Assembly (NCBI GenBank): GCA_016713035.1
Contig: JADJPW010000001.1
Coordinates: 1,426,001-1,490,000 of the forward strand
Length of the DNA: 64,000 nucleotides
Direction of reading: 5' to 3'
Source: Verrucomicrobiaceae bacterium
Lineage (GTDB): Bacteria; Verrucomicrobiota; Verrucomicrobiia; Verrucomicrobiales; Verrucomicrobiaceae
In this document: piece by piece, positions 7,956 through 16,686 of the stretch
How the letters are laid out: every line of letters begins with the position of its first letter
Position numbering within the stretch: the first letter of the stretch is position 1
The notes under the pieces: model-generated
Seen by the model: the letters and a program-made list of their open reading frames with translations, nothing else
Told to the model about the DNA's origin: nothing
Databases searched by the model: none
Position numbers and translations under genes: made by a program

Positions 7956-10658
7956 ATGACCAAATACCTCTTTTCACTCCTTCTGGCTTCCAGTTGTGCT
8001 TTCGCAGCGCCGCGTGGCCAAGAACAGTATGAAAAACGCATCCGTCCCATCCTCCAAAAATACTGCTACGACTGCCATAGCGATGATGTGACGAAGGGGG
8101 ACTTCGCCCTCGATGAATTCAGCGACTACAGCACAATGATCGCTGATAAAGTCCACTGGGACCATGTGAGGCAGCAGGTCGCCACTCACGTCATGCCGCC
8201 AGAGAAGAAGGCGAAGCCCTCCCTGGCCGAGCGGGACGAAGTCATCGCCTGGCTCGATGACAGCGTCTTCTGGTTTGACCCTGAGCGGCCAGATCCAGGC
8301 CCGGCGAACTGGCGCAGGCTCAACCGCACCGAGTACGACCACACCATCCGTGATCTCCTACTCGTCGATCTGCGCCCCTCCAGCGACTTCCCGCCAGATG
8401 ACACCGGTTACGGTTATGACAACATCGCCGATGTGCTCTCCATCTCGCCCATTTTGATGGAGAAATACATCCGCGCAGCCACCAACGTGGCCGATAAAGC
8501 CCTCGATACCTCCATCAGCGAGCGCCTAGAACTGGAAGTACAGGCCCGCAAATTCTGGAACCACAAAGGCAGCACCACAGAGGCGAGTGGGCTGCGCTGG
8601 TTCCACTCTGAGGCAGAGGCCGCCACCAAATTCACTGCGCCTGCCACCGGCGACTACCAGCTCCAGCTCCGTGTCTCTGCCACCCAGGCAGGACCAGACG
8701 CCGCACGCATCGCGCTGCTCCTGGATGGCAAAGAACTGGCGCAGTTTGATGTCACCGCACGTTTCCGTGATGAGAAAGGCCCCTGGCAGACGATCAAACA
8801 CAACCTCACACTCTCCAAAGGTGAGCACCGGGCCTCCATCCGCTTTCTGAACGACTTTTCCGACCCGCAGAATCCAGATCCGGCAAAGCGAGACCGCAAC
8901 CTCGCCCTCCAAAGCCTGCAAATCGACGGCCCCTACGGCCTCCTACCACCCAGCGGCACACGACTCCTGCAGTGGCTAGTCGCGGGCAAGCCCGTCGGTC
9001 ATCCAGAGCTGAAACTCAGCGGAGAGGACTTCCTCCCTGGCGAAGGCCAGTCCAACCGCGACACCGGAGCGATCTCTCTGCCCAGCGCAGGCTCTGTCAT
9101 TCACCGCATCGACATCGCCAAGGCCGGCAAATACCGCATCACGGTGAAAGCCGGAGCACAACAAGCTGGCAATGAACCCGCGAAATTCGATGTACGCATC
9201 GCAGGCAAAAACGCGGGCTCTTTTGCCATCACGGCCAAAGAACAGGCCCCGCAGTGGTTTCACGCCGAGGCGGATCTCCCCGTCGGGAAACACGAAATCC
9301 AAGTCTGGTTCCTCAATGACTTCTACGACCCCAAAACACACCAAGATCGCAATTTCTGGCTCCACCAGCTCTCCGTCTCCGGCCCCATCAATGAACCCGC
9401 AGGTCTCACCACGGCTGAAATGCCGCTTTTGGTCGAAAAGCTCGGCACACGGCTATTTCGCCGCCCTTTGACCACCGCTGAAAAAGAAAAATGGACCACC
9501 CTCGCCTCCCTCGCCGCGAAAGAGGGAGAATCCCCTCTGGACTCACTCGCCCTAGTGCTACGCGGCATGCTCGTCTCCCCTTCCTTCCTCTTCCGCGCTC
9601 CGCCGCAGCCGATCGGGGCAGTCGAGCATGACACGGCGCTCATCGATGAGTCCTCACTCGCCACACGGCTCTCCTATTTCCTCTGGTCAGCCCCGCCGGA
9701 TGAAAAACTGCTCCAGCTCGCATCCAGTGGCCAATTGCGGAAAAACCTCCGCACCGAAATCCAGCGTATGCTGGGAGATTGGCGAGCGGAGAGCCTCGCG
9801 ACTGACTTCGCAGGTCAGTGGCTCCAGCTCCGCGACATGAATATCGTCGCCCCAGACACCCGCCGTTTTCCAGAGTTTAAGTATAGCCTCTCCTCGCTCA
9901 TGAAAAAAGAGTCCGAGATGCTGTTCAGCCACATTTTGCAGCAAAACCTACCCGTCGTCGAATTCCTCCAAGCGGACTATTCCTTCCTCAATGAAAAGCT
10001 CGCCCGCTTTTACGAAATCAAAGGCGTGAAAGGCGATAAAATGCAAAAAACCTCCCTCGCAGGCACCCCACGCGGTGGCATCCTCACCCACGGTAGCATC
10101 CTCACTCTCACCTCCAATCCCACGCGGACCTCACCCGTGAAACGCGGCAAATATCTGCTGGAAAACATCCTCGGCACACCTCCACCGCCCGCTCCCGGCG
10201 GTGTGCCACCGCTCGATGAGAAAAAAGCCCGCTTTGGCAATCTCACGCTGCGCCAACAGTTCGCCGAGCATCGTAGCAATGCCTCCTGCGCGGGCTGCCA
10301 TGCCTTTCTTGACCCACTAGGTTTCGCTTTTGAAAACTACGACGCCATTGGCCGCTGGCGCACGGAGGAGAAAAAGCAGCCCATCGACGCCAGTGGCGCA
10401 CTCGTGCGTGGCCAGACCTTCAAAGACCTCGCAGAGCTACGCAGCATACTCGTGCGTGACATGAGCGGGCATTTCACACGCAACCTCGTGGAAAACCTGC
10501 TCACCTACTCCCTCGGACGCGGCCTGGAGTTCAGTGACCGCCCCACTGTCGCAGCGATCTTGAAGAAGACCGCAGAAAAAGGGCACCGCTTCCAAGACCT
10601 AATCATCGCCGTCTGTGAAAGCGCCCCCTTTCAGCGCATGCGAGTGCAGAAGCCTTAA
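7956..10658 (+). CDS. secreted DUF1587/1592/1588/1585 cytochrome-like protein
   Basis: A 900-residue exported protein of the Planctomycetes/Verrucomicrobia type. Its signal peptide is MTKYLFSLLLASSCAFAAP. Residues 37-41 (CYDCH) form a c-type haem motif in a PSCyt1-like domain. A DUF1587 part (WRRLNRTEYDHTIRDLL) follows, then two tandem calcium-dependent CBM-like modules ending in FLNDFSDP and FLNDFYDP near DRN. DUF1595 (LFRRPLTTAEKEKW), DUF1592 (RGMLVSPSFLFR), DUF1588 (LTSNPTRTSPVKRGK, then CAGCH at 778-782) and DUF1585 complete it. A partner DUF1552 gene often follows such proteins but is absent here. The long in-frame extension upstream overlaps the divergent aldolase and was rejected. Role unproven; periplasmic redox/carbohydrate work is plausible. 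Confidence 0.88.
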   Translation: MTKYLFSLLLASSCAFAAPRGQEQYEKRIRPILQKYCYDCHSDDVTKGDFALDEFSDYSTMIADKVHWDHVRQQVATHVMPPEKKAKPSLAERDEVIAWLDDSVFWFDPERPDPGPANWRRLNRTEYDHTIRDLLLVDLRPSSDFPPDDTGYGYDNIADVLSISPILMEKYIRAATNVADKALDTSISERLELEVQARKFWNHKGSTTEASGLRWFHSEAEAATKFTAPATGDYQLQLRVSATQAGPDAARIALLLDGKELAQFDVTARFRDEKGPWQTIKHNLTLSKGEHRASIRFLNDFSDPQNPDPAKRDRNLALQSLQIDGPYGLLPPSGTRLLQWLVAGKPVGHPELKLSGEDFLPGEGQSNRDTGAISLPSAGSVIHRIDIAKAGKYRITVKAGAQQAGNEPAKFDVRIAGKNAGSFAITAKEQAPQWFHAEADLPVGKHEIQVWFLNDFYDPKTHQDRNFWLHQLSVSGPINEPAGLTTAEMPLLVEKLGTRLFRRPLTTAEKEKWTTLASLAAKEGESPLDSLALVLRGMLVSPSFLFRAPPQPIGAVEHDTALIDESSLATRLSYFLWSAPPDEKLLQLASSGQLRKNLRTEIQRMLGDWRAESLATDFAGQWLQLRDMNIVAPDTRRFPEFKYSLSSLMKKESEMLFSHILQQNLPVVEFLQADYSFLNEKLARFYEIKGVKGDKMQKTSLAGTPRGGILTHGSILTLTSNPTRTSPVKRGKYLLENILGTPPPPAPGGVPPLDEKKARFGNLTLRQQFAEHRSNASCAGCHAFLDPLGFAFENYDAIGRWRTEEKKQPIDASGALVRGQTFKDLAELRSILVRDMSGHFTRNLVENLLTYSLGRGLEFSDRPTVAAILKKTAEKGHRFQDLIIAVCESAPFQRMRVQKP

Positions 10659-10802
10659 TCAGCACCCAGAGATCCCGGACCACCCACAGATCCGTGACCT
10701 CTCTTGCCGCCAGTTTGCCACTTTCTAGCACTCAGAGCTGGCAACACGGAATCTTAAGCTATGCGCCGCATCATCATGTTTTGTGAAATCCCAGTAGCGG
10801 AC

Positions 10803-10860
10803 TGGCAACAGAATGAGGACAACAGAATGCAGTGATTCTGTTGTTTTCATTCTGTTGCCA
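10803..10860 (+). repeat. 26-bp inverted repeat forming a continuous RNA hairpin
   Basis: Left arm 10803-10828 and right arm 10835-10860 are inverted with only two mismatches, around the loop GCAGTG. In plus-strand RNA both mismatches become G-U pairs, giving 26 uninterrupted base pairs. Each arm itself contains CAACAGAAT twice, so the element holds four copies of that 9-mer. No U-tract follows, so it is not a classical terminator. It lies 145 bases after the DUF1592 gene, in the gap to amt. Confidence 0.85.
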
Positions 10861-10963
10861 ATAATCACAAATCATGGAGGCGGGAGATACAGAAGTAGGA
10901 TTCTAGGCTTAACCTGATGTTCAGCGTAGAGACCAAATACCACGAAACATCAGGCAACAAAAA

Positions 10964-10997
10964 ATCCGCAGCTTCACCAACGGCAAAGCTGCGGATT
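10964..10997 (-). terminator. intrinsic terminator of amt
   Basis: On the minus strand AATCCGCAGCTT and AAGCTGCGGATT pair perfectly (12 bp, 10-base loop) and are followed by a run of Ts (10959-10965 read on the minus strand). It begins 20 bases after the amt stop codon. Confidence 0.88.
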
Positions 10998-11017
10998 GTG
11001 GAGAGTAAACTCAGGGA

Positions 11018-12574
11018 TTAATGCTCGTAACCAGCCTCACCATGCTCGCTGAGGTCAAGGCCGACAGATTCCTCCTCGGCACTCGGGCGGAGTCCAACGA
11101 CCACCTTCACGATGAGCGTGATGACCACCGTAGCGACAATGGAGATGGCGATGGTGATCAGTGCGGCTTTGAGCTGGGCACCGACGAGGCCACCTTCCGT
11201 CACCAATGTGGCGAGGCCGTTCTTCTTTGCATAAGCATCGCTCACGAGGTTGGCATTCATGCCGCTGTCGGCAAGTAAGCCAGTCACGATCGCACCGAGC
11301 GTGCCGCCGATGCCATGCACACCGAAGGTATCCAGCGCATCATCATACTTCAGCAGTGGTTTCAGCACCATGACACCCAGATAAGGGATGATACCAGCGA
11401 GCACACCGATGATCATAGCACCCTTTGGAGTGACGAAGCCAGCCGCAGGTGTGATCACCACAAGACCAGCCACCGCACCCGAGCAGAAGCCGAGAACCGA
11501 GGGCTTGCCACGATGGATTTTTTCCACCAGTGCCCACACGAAGCATGCCGTAGCAGCAGCCAGTGTCGTCGTCATAAAAGCACCCGCAGCGATACCGTCA
11601 GCAGCAAGAGCGGAGCCCGCATTGAAGCCATACCATCCAGCCCACAGCATGCCGGTGCCGACCATGCAGAGCACCATGCTATGCGGAGCCATTTTCTCTT
11701 TTCCGAAGCCATTCCGCTTGCCCAGCATCATGCAGAGAACCAGGGCACTCCATCCCGAGGACATGTGCACCACCGTGCCACCAGCGAAGTCGATCGCCGG
11801 GATGGCCGCGCCACCATTCCACACACCATTCATCAGCCCGTCAAAGCCCCACACCATGTGAGCCAGAGGGAAATACACCACCAGCATCCACAGCGTGATG
11901 AAGAGCATGATCGCAGAGAATTTCATGCGCTCAGCGATAGCTCCAATAATAAGAGCCGGCGTGATGATGGCAAACATGAGCTGATACATGCAGAAAACCG
12001 AATGTGAGGGCCAAGCCGTATAATTCGTGTTCGGAGCCGCACCCACACCATTGAGGAACATGTACTTAAAGTCACCGACATAAGCCGCCCACCATGGAGC
12101 GCCCTCAGCCGGATGCTCACCGAAGACCATCGTGTAACCGACAAAGTACCACAAGATCGTCACCAGTCCGGCGCAGCCAAAACACTGCGCGAGCACAGAG
12201 AGCACATTCTTTGAGCGGACAAGGCCACCGTAGAAAAGTGCTAGGCCTGGCAAAGTCATGAAGAGCACCAAGGCGGCACAGATCATGAGAAAGGCATTGT
12301 GCCCAGGACCAGCGATACCGCTGAGCTTGTCCGATGGAGCGAGGTTGTTGAAGTATTGAAAGTGGTCACCGAGCTGCTTTTCATGCGCTTCGATTTTCTT
12401 TGCTAGCTCCTCCAGACTCGGCGCGGCTGGCGCAGGCGCAGTGGCCGTCGCCGGAGCGGCTGCCGCATCCTGCCCACGGACTTCACCGGGGAGTATTGCG
12501 AGGGTGGTAGTAACGGCGAAGATCGCAGCCGTAAAAAGACTGCGCCATGTTCTGGGTGGGTTGTATTTCAGCAT
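11018..12574 (-). CDS. amt: ammonium transporter with cleaved signal peptide and periplasmic extension
   Basis: A 518-residue Amt/MEP/Rh-family inner-membrane channel. A signal peptide (LFTAAIFAVTTTLAILPGEVRGQDA) and a roughly 60-residue periplasmic Ala/Pro and helical linker precede eleven predicted helices. Signature segments include GLALFYGGLVRSKNVLS, IGAIAERMKFSA, FAGGTVVHMSSGWSALV, and the pore histidine in FGVHGIGGTLGAIVTGLLA. The ATG at 12574 (MLKYNPPRTW) starts the signal peptide; the longer frame adds nothing conserved. No glnK/P-II gene is adjacent, so PII control, if any, acts from elsewhere. A terminator follows. Confidence 0.93.
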   Translation of the reverse strand: MLKYNPPRTWRSLFTAAIFAVTTTLAILPGEVRGQDAAAAPATATAPAPAAPSLEELAKKIEAHEKQLGDHFQYFNNLAPSDKLSGIAGPGHNAFLMICAALVLFMTLPGLALFYGGLVRSKNVLSVLAQCFGCAGLVTILWYFVGYTMVFGEHPAEGAPWWAAYVGDFKYMFLNGVGAAPNTNYTAWPSHSVFCMYQLMFAIITPALIIGAIAERMKFSAIMLFITLWMLVVYFPLAHMVWGFDGLMNGVWNGGAAIPAIDFAGGTVVHMSSGWSALVLCMMLGKRNGFGKEKMAPHSMVLCMVGTGMLWAGWYGFNAGSALAADGIAAGAFMTTTLAAATACFVWALVEKIHRGKPSVLGFCSGAVAGLVVITPAAGFVTPKGAMIIGVLAGIIPYLGVMVLKPLLKYDDALDTFGVHGIGGTLGAIVTGLLADSGMNANLVSDAYAKKNGLATLVTEGGLVGAQLKAALITIAISIVATVVITLIVKVVVGLRPSAEEESVGLDLSEHGEAGYEH

Positions 12575-12683
12575 AGGACGTGTTGGAAAGGGGTTCCAAC
12601 ACTCTCTAAGCAATGCCCGTGCCAAGTTTTTGAGCTTCCTGTTTTCGACGCCACGCAGCGGGCATCCCACCTGCACATTCTCG

Positions 12684-13763
12684 TCACTTTACCTCACAGG
12701 TGAGCCGAAAATGTTTTTCCGCAGGCACATCTTTTTGCCACGGCCGCTTGTATTCGAGTTCGATTTCCGCACGACCAGGCCCGGACACGCCGAATAGTAT
12801 CTCAAATACTTTATCCACATCCTCCCACTGAGCCTGTCCTTCGGGCTGAATGCTTTGTTGAGCTGGCACCTTATCCTCGGCCTGCATCGGCATCCAGACT
12901 CGGCCATCATTTTTATCTCCAGGCAGACGCAGGAGGAGTTGCTTGCGGTTGATGACTTCGATGGTTTTCCCATCTGCCTCTATACCAACAACCAACGGAG
13001 CAGGCCAATCAGGTGCCGCCTCGGTAACTTTAAACGCCATCACCAACTTCATCGGTTTAAGCAGTCCAATTTCCTGCGCGATGACCTGTACGGCTCCATT
13101 TTTTCTCGGCAATGAAATACGCTTCGGCTCACCACCACTGATCAAAATATCCAGCGACTCTTTCGAGCGAGCGGGCAAGCGGCGCACGGCGAGTGTGCCC
13201 ATGAGTTTGTTGTCTTCGAGCGTTACGGACTGCTCACCCAGGGCAAACCACGGCAGTCTCACAAACATCTTATCCGCCGCTGGCAATGCCTGGAGTATCC
13301 AGGACTCCAGCTTGGGGGCTGGCGTTTTACTTTCGATGAATTCTTCATCTTGGAGCACCATGATCATCACGATTGGTTCCTCAGCATGCTTGTTGCCCGG
13401 TGGTTTCAGTCGCTTGCCCTTTTCCACGAGCGGATTGCGCAATATCCAACCGTGTTCGCCCCAGAGTTTTCCAGGATTGCCCACCCACTGGATGTCTCCC
13501 CATGGAGTCTGGTAGAAGTCTCCGGGCGTGGCATCGGGCACGGGACTGTCCTTATAGTAGAGCCTGCCGATCGTCCCCTCGCTCTTGCTGCCTGGCGAGG
13601 TGACGATCAGCTTAAACTCCCAATCACCCGATCGATAGGCACCGGGCTGTGTGACATCGACTTTGCCAACTGGCACATCTGCACCTGCTGCTGCCAGGAA
13701 GGACAATACGTAGGCCATCAGCAGCAAGCAGGTGCCGAAACGAATGTGGAGTAATGAGCGCAT
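12684..13763 (-). CDS. secreted protein of unknown function with chagasin-like C-terminal motif
   Basis: A 359-residue exported protein (signal peptide MRSLLHIRFGTCLLLMAY and onward to AAAGA). I recognise no full-length family. The last 60 residues, with FGVSGPGRAEIELEYKRPW followed by charged residues and a FRLTCEV strand, resemble the closing RPW segment of chagasin/I42 cysteine-protease inhibitors, but the earlier NPTTGY-type loop was not found. The middle is beta-rich without catalytic motifs. It lies 18 bases after the zinc-finger lipoprotein gene on the same strand, so the two may be cotranscribed. Confidence 0.6.
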   Translation of the reverse strand: MRSLLHIRFGTCLLLMAYVLSFLAAAGADVPVGKVDVTQPGAYRSGDWEFKLIVTSPGSKSEGTIGRLYYKDSPVPDATPGDFYQTPWGDIQWVGNPGKLWGEHGWILRNPLVEKGKRLKPPGNKHAEEPIVMIMVLQDEEFIESKTPAPKLESWILQALPAADKMFVRLPWFALGEQSVTLEDNKLMGTLAVRRLPARSKESLDILISGGEPKRISLPRKNGAVQVIAQEIGLLKPMKLVMAFKVTEAAPDWPAPLVVGIEADGKTIEVINRKQLLLRLPGDKNDGRVWMPMQAEDKVPAQQSIQPEGQAQWEDVDKVFEILFGVSGPGRAEIELEYKRPWQKDVPAEKHFRLTCEVK

Positions 13764-13781
13764 AAGTGATGGATTAAGGGT

Positions 13782-14048
13782 TTACCAAACACCGCGACCG
13801 CCACAGTTGATGCATCTACCCGAGCCGCTGCAGGTGCTACAGTTGCTCGTTTCCGAAAAGCCAAGGAAGCGCCCCGTGCCATTGCAGGTGGTGCAGGAGC
13901 CAGAGCCCTGGCAGCTTGAGCATTGAGAGCGTCCGCTCGATCCACCACCACTAGAGGAGGTGTATCCACCTCCACCATTGGGCACCGCACAGGAGGTGAG
14001 CATGAACAGACAGGCTAAGGACGACACTTTCAATAGATAGGCTTTCAT
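13782..14048 (-). CDS. small lipoprotein with DnaJ-type CxxCxGxG repeats
   Basis: An 88-residue protein starting MKAYLLKVSSLACLFMLTSC; LTSC is a lipobox, so the mature protein begins at a lipidated Cys. After a Gly/Ser-rich linker come four Cys-pair motifs: CSSCQGSG, CTTCNGTG, CSTCSGSG and CINCGGRG. This is the spacing of the DnaJ/Hsp40 zinc-binding domain, which holds two zinc ions. No J domain is present. An envelope-anchored isolated zinc-finger module is unusual; possible roles are redox, metal storage or chaperoning. The ATG at 14048 was chosen because it opens the signal peptide; the longer frame is not signal-like. Confidence 0.75.
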   Translation of the reverse strand: MKAYLLKVSSLACLFMLTSCAVPNGGGGYTSSSGGGSSGRSQCSSCQGSGSCTTCNGTGRFLGFSETSNCSTCSGSGRCINCGGRGVW

Positions 14049-14199
14049 AGGATGTAAGGGCTTGTTTGTGAGCCCACTCATACCATGTCGAAGCCAGCAT
14101 TTGGCTTCAACCAGCGTCCATGAAAAGCCCTGGCGCAAGTTGCGCCTCACTATGCAAAAGCTGTATGGGGCAAATGCACATGTATGATACCACTCTAAC

Positions 14200-15330
14200 T
14201 CAAGCCTCCGGCTTCAGTACCACTTTGAGCAGGCCTTCTTTATTATCATAGAGGCGCTGAAACCAGTCTGCGCCCTCACTGAGTGGCGCGGTGGCACTGA
14301 GCAGCGGCTCCACCTGGATGCTCCCATCTTCGATGCGACGAATCGCCTCTGGATATTCACCCGCACAGGAGCAACTCCCCTTGATCGTGATCTGTCGCGT
14401 GACCACCTCTTGCAGCGGAAATGGTGTATTCGGCTGCAAATTACCAATGAGGATGACTTGGCCACCCTTTCGCACACTGCGAATCGCGAGATCCAGCGGC
14501 GCAGCAGCTCCCACGACCTCAAAACTCGCATCCGCACCGTCTCCACCACAAATCTCGCGCAAATGCTTGGCCAAGTTTTCTTGCTTCGCGTGGAAGGCAT
14601 CACTCGCGCCCAGTTTTTTCGCCAGTTCGAGCCTCTTTTCATCGAGATCGACCGCAATCACGCGCTCCCAGCCACGAGCCTTCAGAGCCTGAATGACGAG
14701 CAGCCCGATCAATCCTGCCCCCACCACGACTGCCGTGCCACCCTGGCCACTTTCCTCACCGTGGCAGTCACAACCACCTTCGTGGCAGTGGCCCACTTCC
14801 TTTTCCTCTGCCTCAGCGAAAGCCTCACCGACTTCGATCCCGTCGGCGAGATTCACGGCGTGCAATGCGATGCTCACAGGCTCTGCAAATGCGGCCTTTT
14901 CATACGAAAGGGATTCCGGGATGCGGTAGAGAATGCGGGTCGGCAGAGCAATACGCTCCGCAAAGCAGCCATGACGGCGATACTCCCCTGGGGAGACTCC
15001 CAGCACCCTGCGCTTCGGGCAGAGATTCACAAAGCCAGCCTGGCACTCCTCACACTCGCCACAATACTCCGTGGAATCAAAGGTCACACGCTCCCCAACA
15101 CTCCAACCGCTCACACCATCACCCACAGCGATGATTTCGCCTGCTGCCTCATGGCCCATGACGATGGGCATCTGCCTGCGGCCACTTTTCCCATCCATGC
15201 CATGGATGTCACTGCCGCAGATGCCACAGGCATGTACTTTGACCAACACCTCGCCTGAGGATGGCGCAGGCTCAGGGAAAGAAATGTCGTAATTGAATTC
15301 GCAGGGGGCAGTGAGGACGAGGGCTTTCAT
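14200..15330 (-). CDS. zinc-dependent medium-chain dehydrogenase with His/Cys-rich insertion
   Basis: A 376-residue NAD(P)-dependent alcohol/polyol dehydrogenase of the sorbitol/threonine dehydrogenase group. Catalytic zinc ligands are C35 (CGICGSDIHG) and H60-E61 (GHEAAGE). The structural zinc site is C90, C93, C96 and C104. The Rossmann motif VVVGAGLIGLL follows at about 201. Just before it, where the family has a short turn, about 25 extra residues include GHCHEGGCDCHGEE (180-192), a likely extra metal site. Residues are intact for catalysis. The substrate is uncertain. ATG at 15330 (MKALVLTAPCEF) fits the family N-terminus. Confidence 0.88.
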   Translation of the reverse strand: MKALVLTAPCEFNYDISFPEPAPSSGEVLVKVHACGICGSDIHGMDGKSGRRQMPIVMGHEAAGEIIAVGDGVSGWSVGERVTFDSTEYCGECEECQAGFVNLCPKRRVLGVSPGEYRRHGCFAERIALPTRILYRIPESLSYEKAAFAEPVSIALHAVNLADGIEVGEAFAEAEEKEVGHCHEGGCDCHGEESGQGGTAVVVGAGLIGLLVIQALKARGWERVIAVDLDEKRLELAKKLGASDAFHAKQENLAKHLREICGGDGADASFEVVGAAAPLDLAIRSVRKGGQVILIGNLQPNTPFPLQEVVTRQITIKGSCSCAGEYPEAIRRIEDGSIQVEPLLSATAPLSEGADWFQRLYDNKEGLLKVVLKPEA

Positions 15331-15414
15331 GGTAAGGGAAGGAGCCAAAGGAGTAGTGCGCGATTCCCCACCCGCCAACAAGATTGCGCATGGGACTTAC
15401 ACATCCACAAAACC

Positions 15415-16674
15415 TCAGTTCCCGTCTGGCTTCACCGTCGGCCCCGCGTTCACATTCCATGGGATGATGACCTTACTTGCATCATCCGGTTTGGTGGGAT
15501 CAAAGCTGCCGCCGTCCTCAGCGAGGTGCTTGGCAAGCTCTGGGAGCTGGTTTTTGATGCCTTCGACCATGCAGCGAGCTAATTCGTAGCCACCGTAGGC
15601 TCCGTGATGCGTGTCATCTCTCAAAGCTGTAGCCTGCTTCGGAAAAGTATTTGCCGGGAAATGAACAAAGGCCTTTTTCGACGCCTCGGGGCCTAGCGCA
15701 CGGTAAAGAGCGATGCTCATCGCGTGCAAATCGATCACTGGCACCTTTTCTTCCGCTCCCACCTGAAGCACGGCCTCAGCGTAGTCATCGAGAGTGGTCT
15801 CCATTTTGCCACGGTCCCAGCGACGGCGCTCCATCGGTGACACCAGCACAGGCAGGCCACCTTTTTCACGCGCCGCAGTGATGAAGCGCTTCAGATTTGC
15901 TTTGTAGGTCGTAAAGGGGCCTGCGTCCTTGCTCTTGTCCTTTTGGTCGTTGTGGCCAAACTGAATAAAGAGGTAATCACCAGGCTTCATCATGCTCTGA
16001 ATCTTCTTTAAGCGCCTACTGCCCTCAAAAGAAAACAGTGCTAGGCCTGATTCGGCGTGGTTGGACACTGCGACGCTCGATTTGAAAAAGCGCGGCAACA
16101 TCTGCCCCCAGCCGAAAAACGGCCCCCAGGGCTGATCTGTCACAGTGGAGTCTCCAGCGAGAAAAACGGTCACGGCTTCCTTGATCGGCCGAATCTGCAT
16201 GGCGGAGACGATTGCATCTTTGCCCACAAATTCGAGCGTAAGCCACTCATCCCAGTCTGGCACGGGTGGCGGGCCTTTTTCACGCTCTTTGAGTCCCGTC
16301 ACGCCACCGCCTGCGATAGTCGGCTTGCGCACATTGACGGTGAAAACAAGGTTTTCGAACTGCCCGGGCTTCATTTCGACCTCGTGGAGCATCATTCGGC
16401 GTGATTCGGCATAAACGGTGGTCTTCGTAGCTTTGCTGGGATGGCCCAGCCGCAGCGTAACCTCATAGTTGCCCTCATCCACATCGAGAGCAAAGGTCGC
16501 AGACTCCGCTGTGCCTGCGGGTAGGAGGCCAAAGCCATTCTTGGCATCGTAGGCTGAGTCTGGTGCCACGCGTGTGAAGCCGGGCTGCACTAGGCCGTCG
16601 GTGAAGTGGAACTTCCACTCAGCAGCATGAATCTGACTAAGCGTGATGAGCAGGGCGAGGGTGAGGCGAAGCAT
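15415..16674 (-). CDS. secreted CE12-type rhamnogalacturonan acetylesterase
   Basis: A 419-residue exported SGNH hydrolase (signal peptide MLRLTLALLITLSQIHA). An N-terminal beta-sandwich (to about residue 165) resembles the malectin/CBM-like domain often joined to CE12 enzymes. The catalytic part shows block I FLAGDSTVTD, block III FIQFGHNDQKD and block V DDTHHG, supplying the Ser and Asp-His pair. Such esterases remove acetyl groups from galacturonate in rhamnogalacturonan I. It lies 12 bases after the first PL4 lyase gene, so the pair is probably one transcript. Acetylesterase assignment is probable rather than proven. Confidence 0.82.
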   Translation of the reverse strand: MLRLTLALLITLSQIHAAEWKFHFTDGLVQPGFTRVAPDSAYDAKNGFGLLPAGTAESATFALDVDEGNYEVTLRLGHPSKATKTTVYAESRRMMLHEVEMKPGQFENLVFTVNVRKPTIAGGGVTGLKEREKGPPPVPDWDEWLTLEFVGKDAIVSAMQIRPIKEAVTVFLAGDSTVTDQPWGPFFGWGQMLPRFFKSSVAVSNHAESGLALFSFEGSRRLKKIQSMMKPGDYLFIQFGHNDQKDKSKDAGPFTTYKANLKRFITAAREKGGLPVLVSPMERRRWDRGKMETTLDDYAEAVLQVGAEEKVPVIDLHAMSIALYRALGPEASKKAFVHFPANTFPKQATALRDDTHHGAYGGYELARCMVEGIKNQLPELAKHLAEDGGSFDPTKPDDASKVIIPWNVNAGPTVKPDGN

Positions 16675-16686
16675 AAGATGATAAAG

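Noticed and set aside
10700..10960. A small RNA gene in the DUF1592/amt gap
   Set aside because: There is a striking hairpin, but no promoter or U-tract on it that would define a free-standing RNA; kept as a repeat instead.
14410..15258. 282-codon plus-strand frame opposite the dehydrogenase
   Set aside because: Shadow frame; the minus frame has all catalytic and zinc residues.
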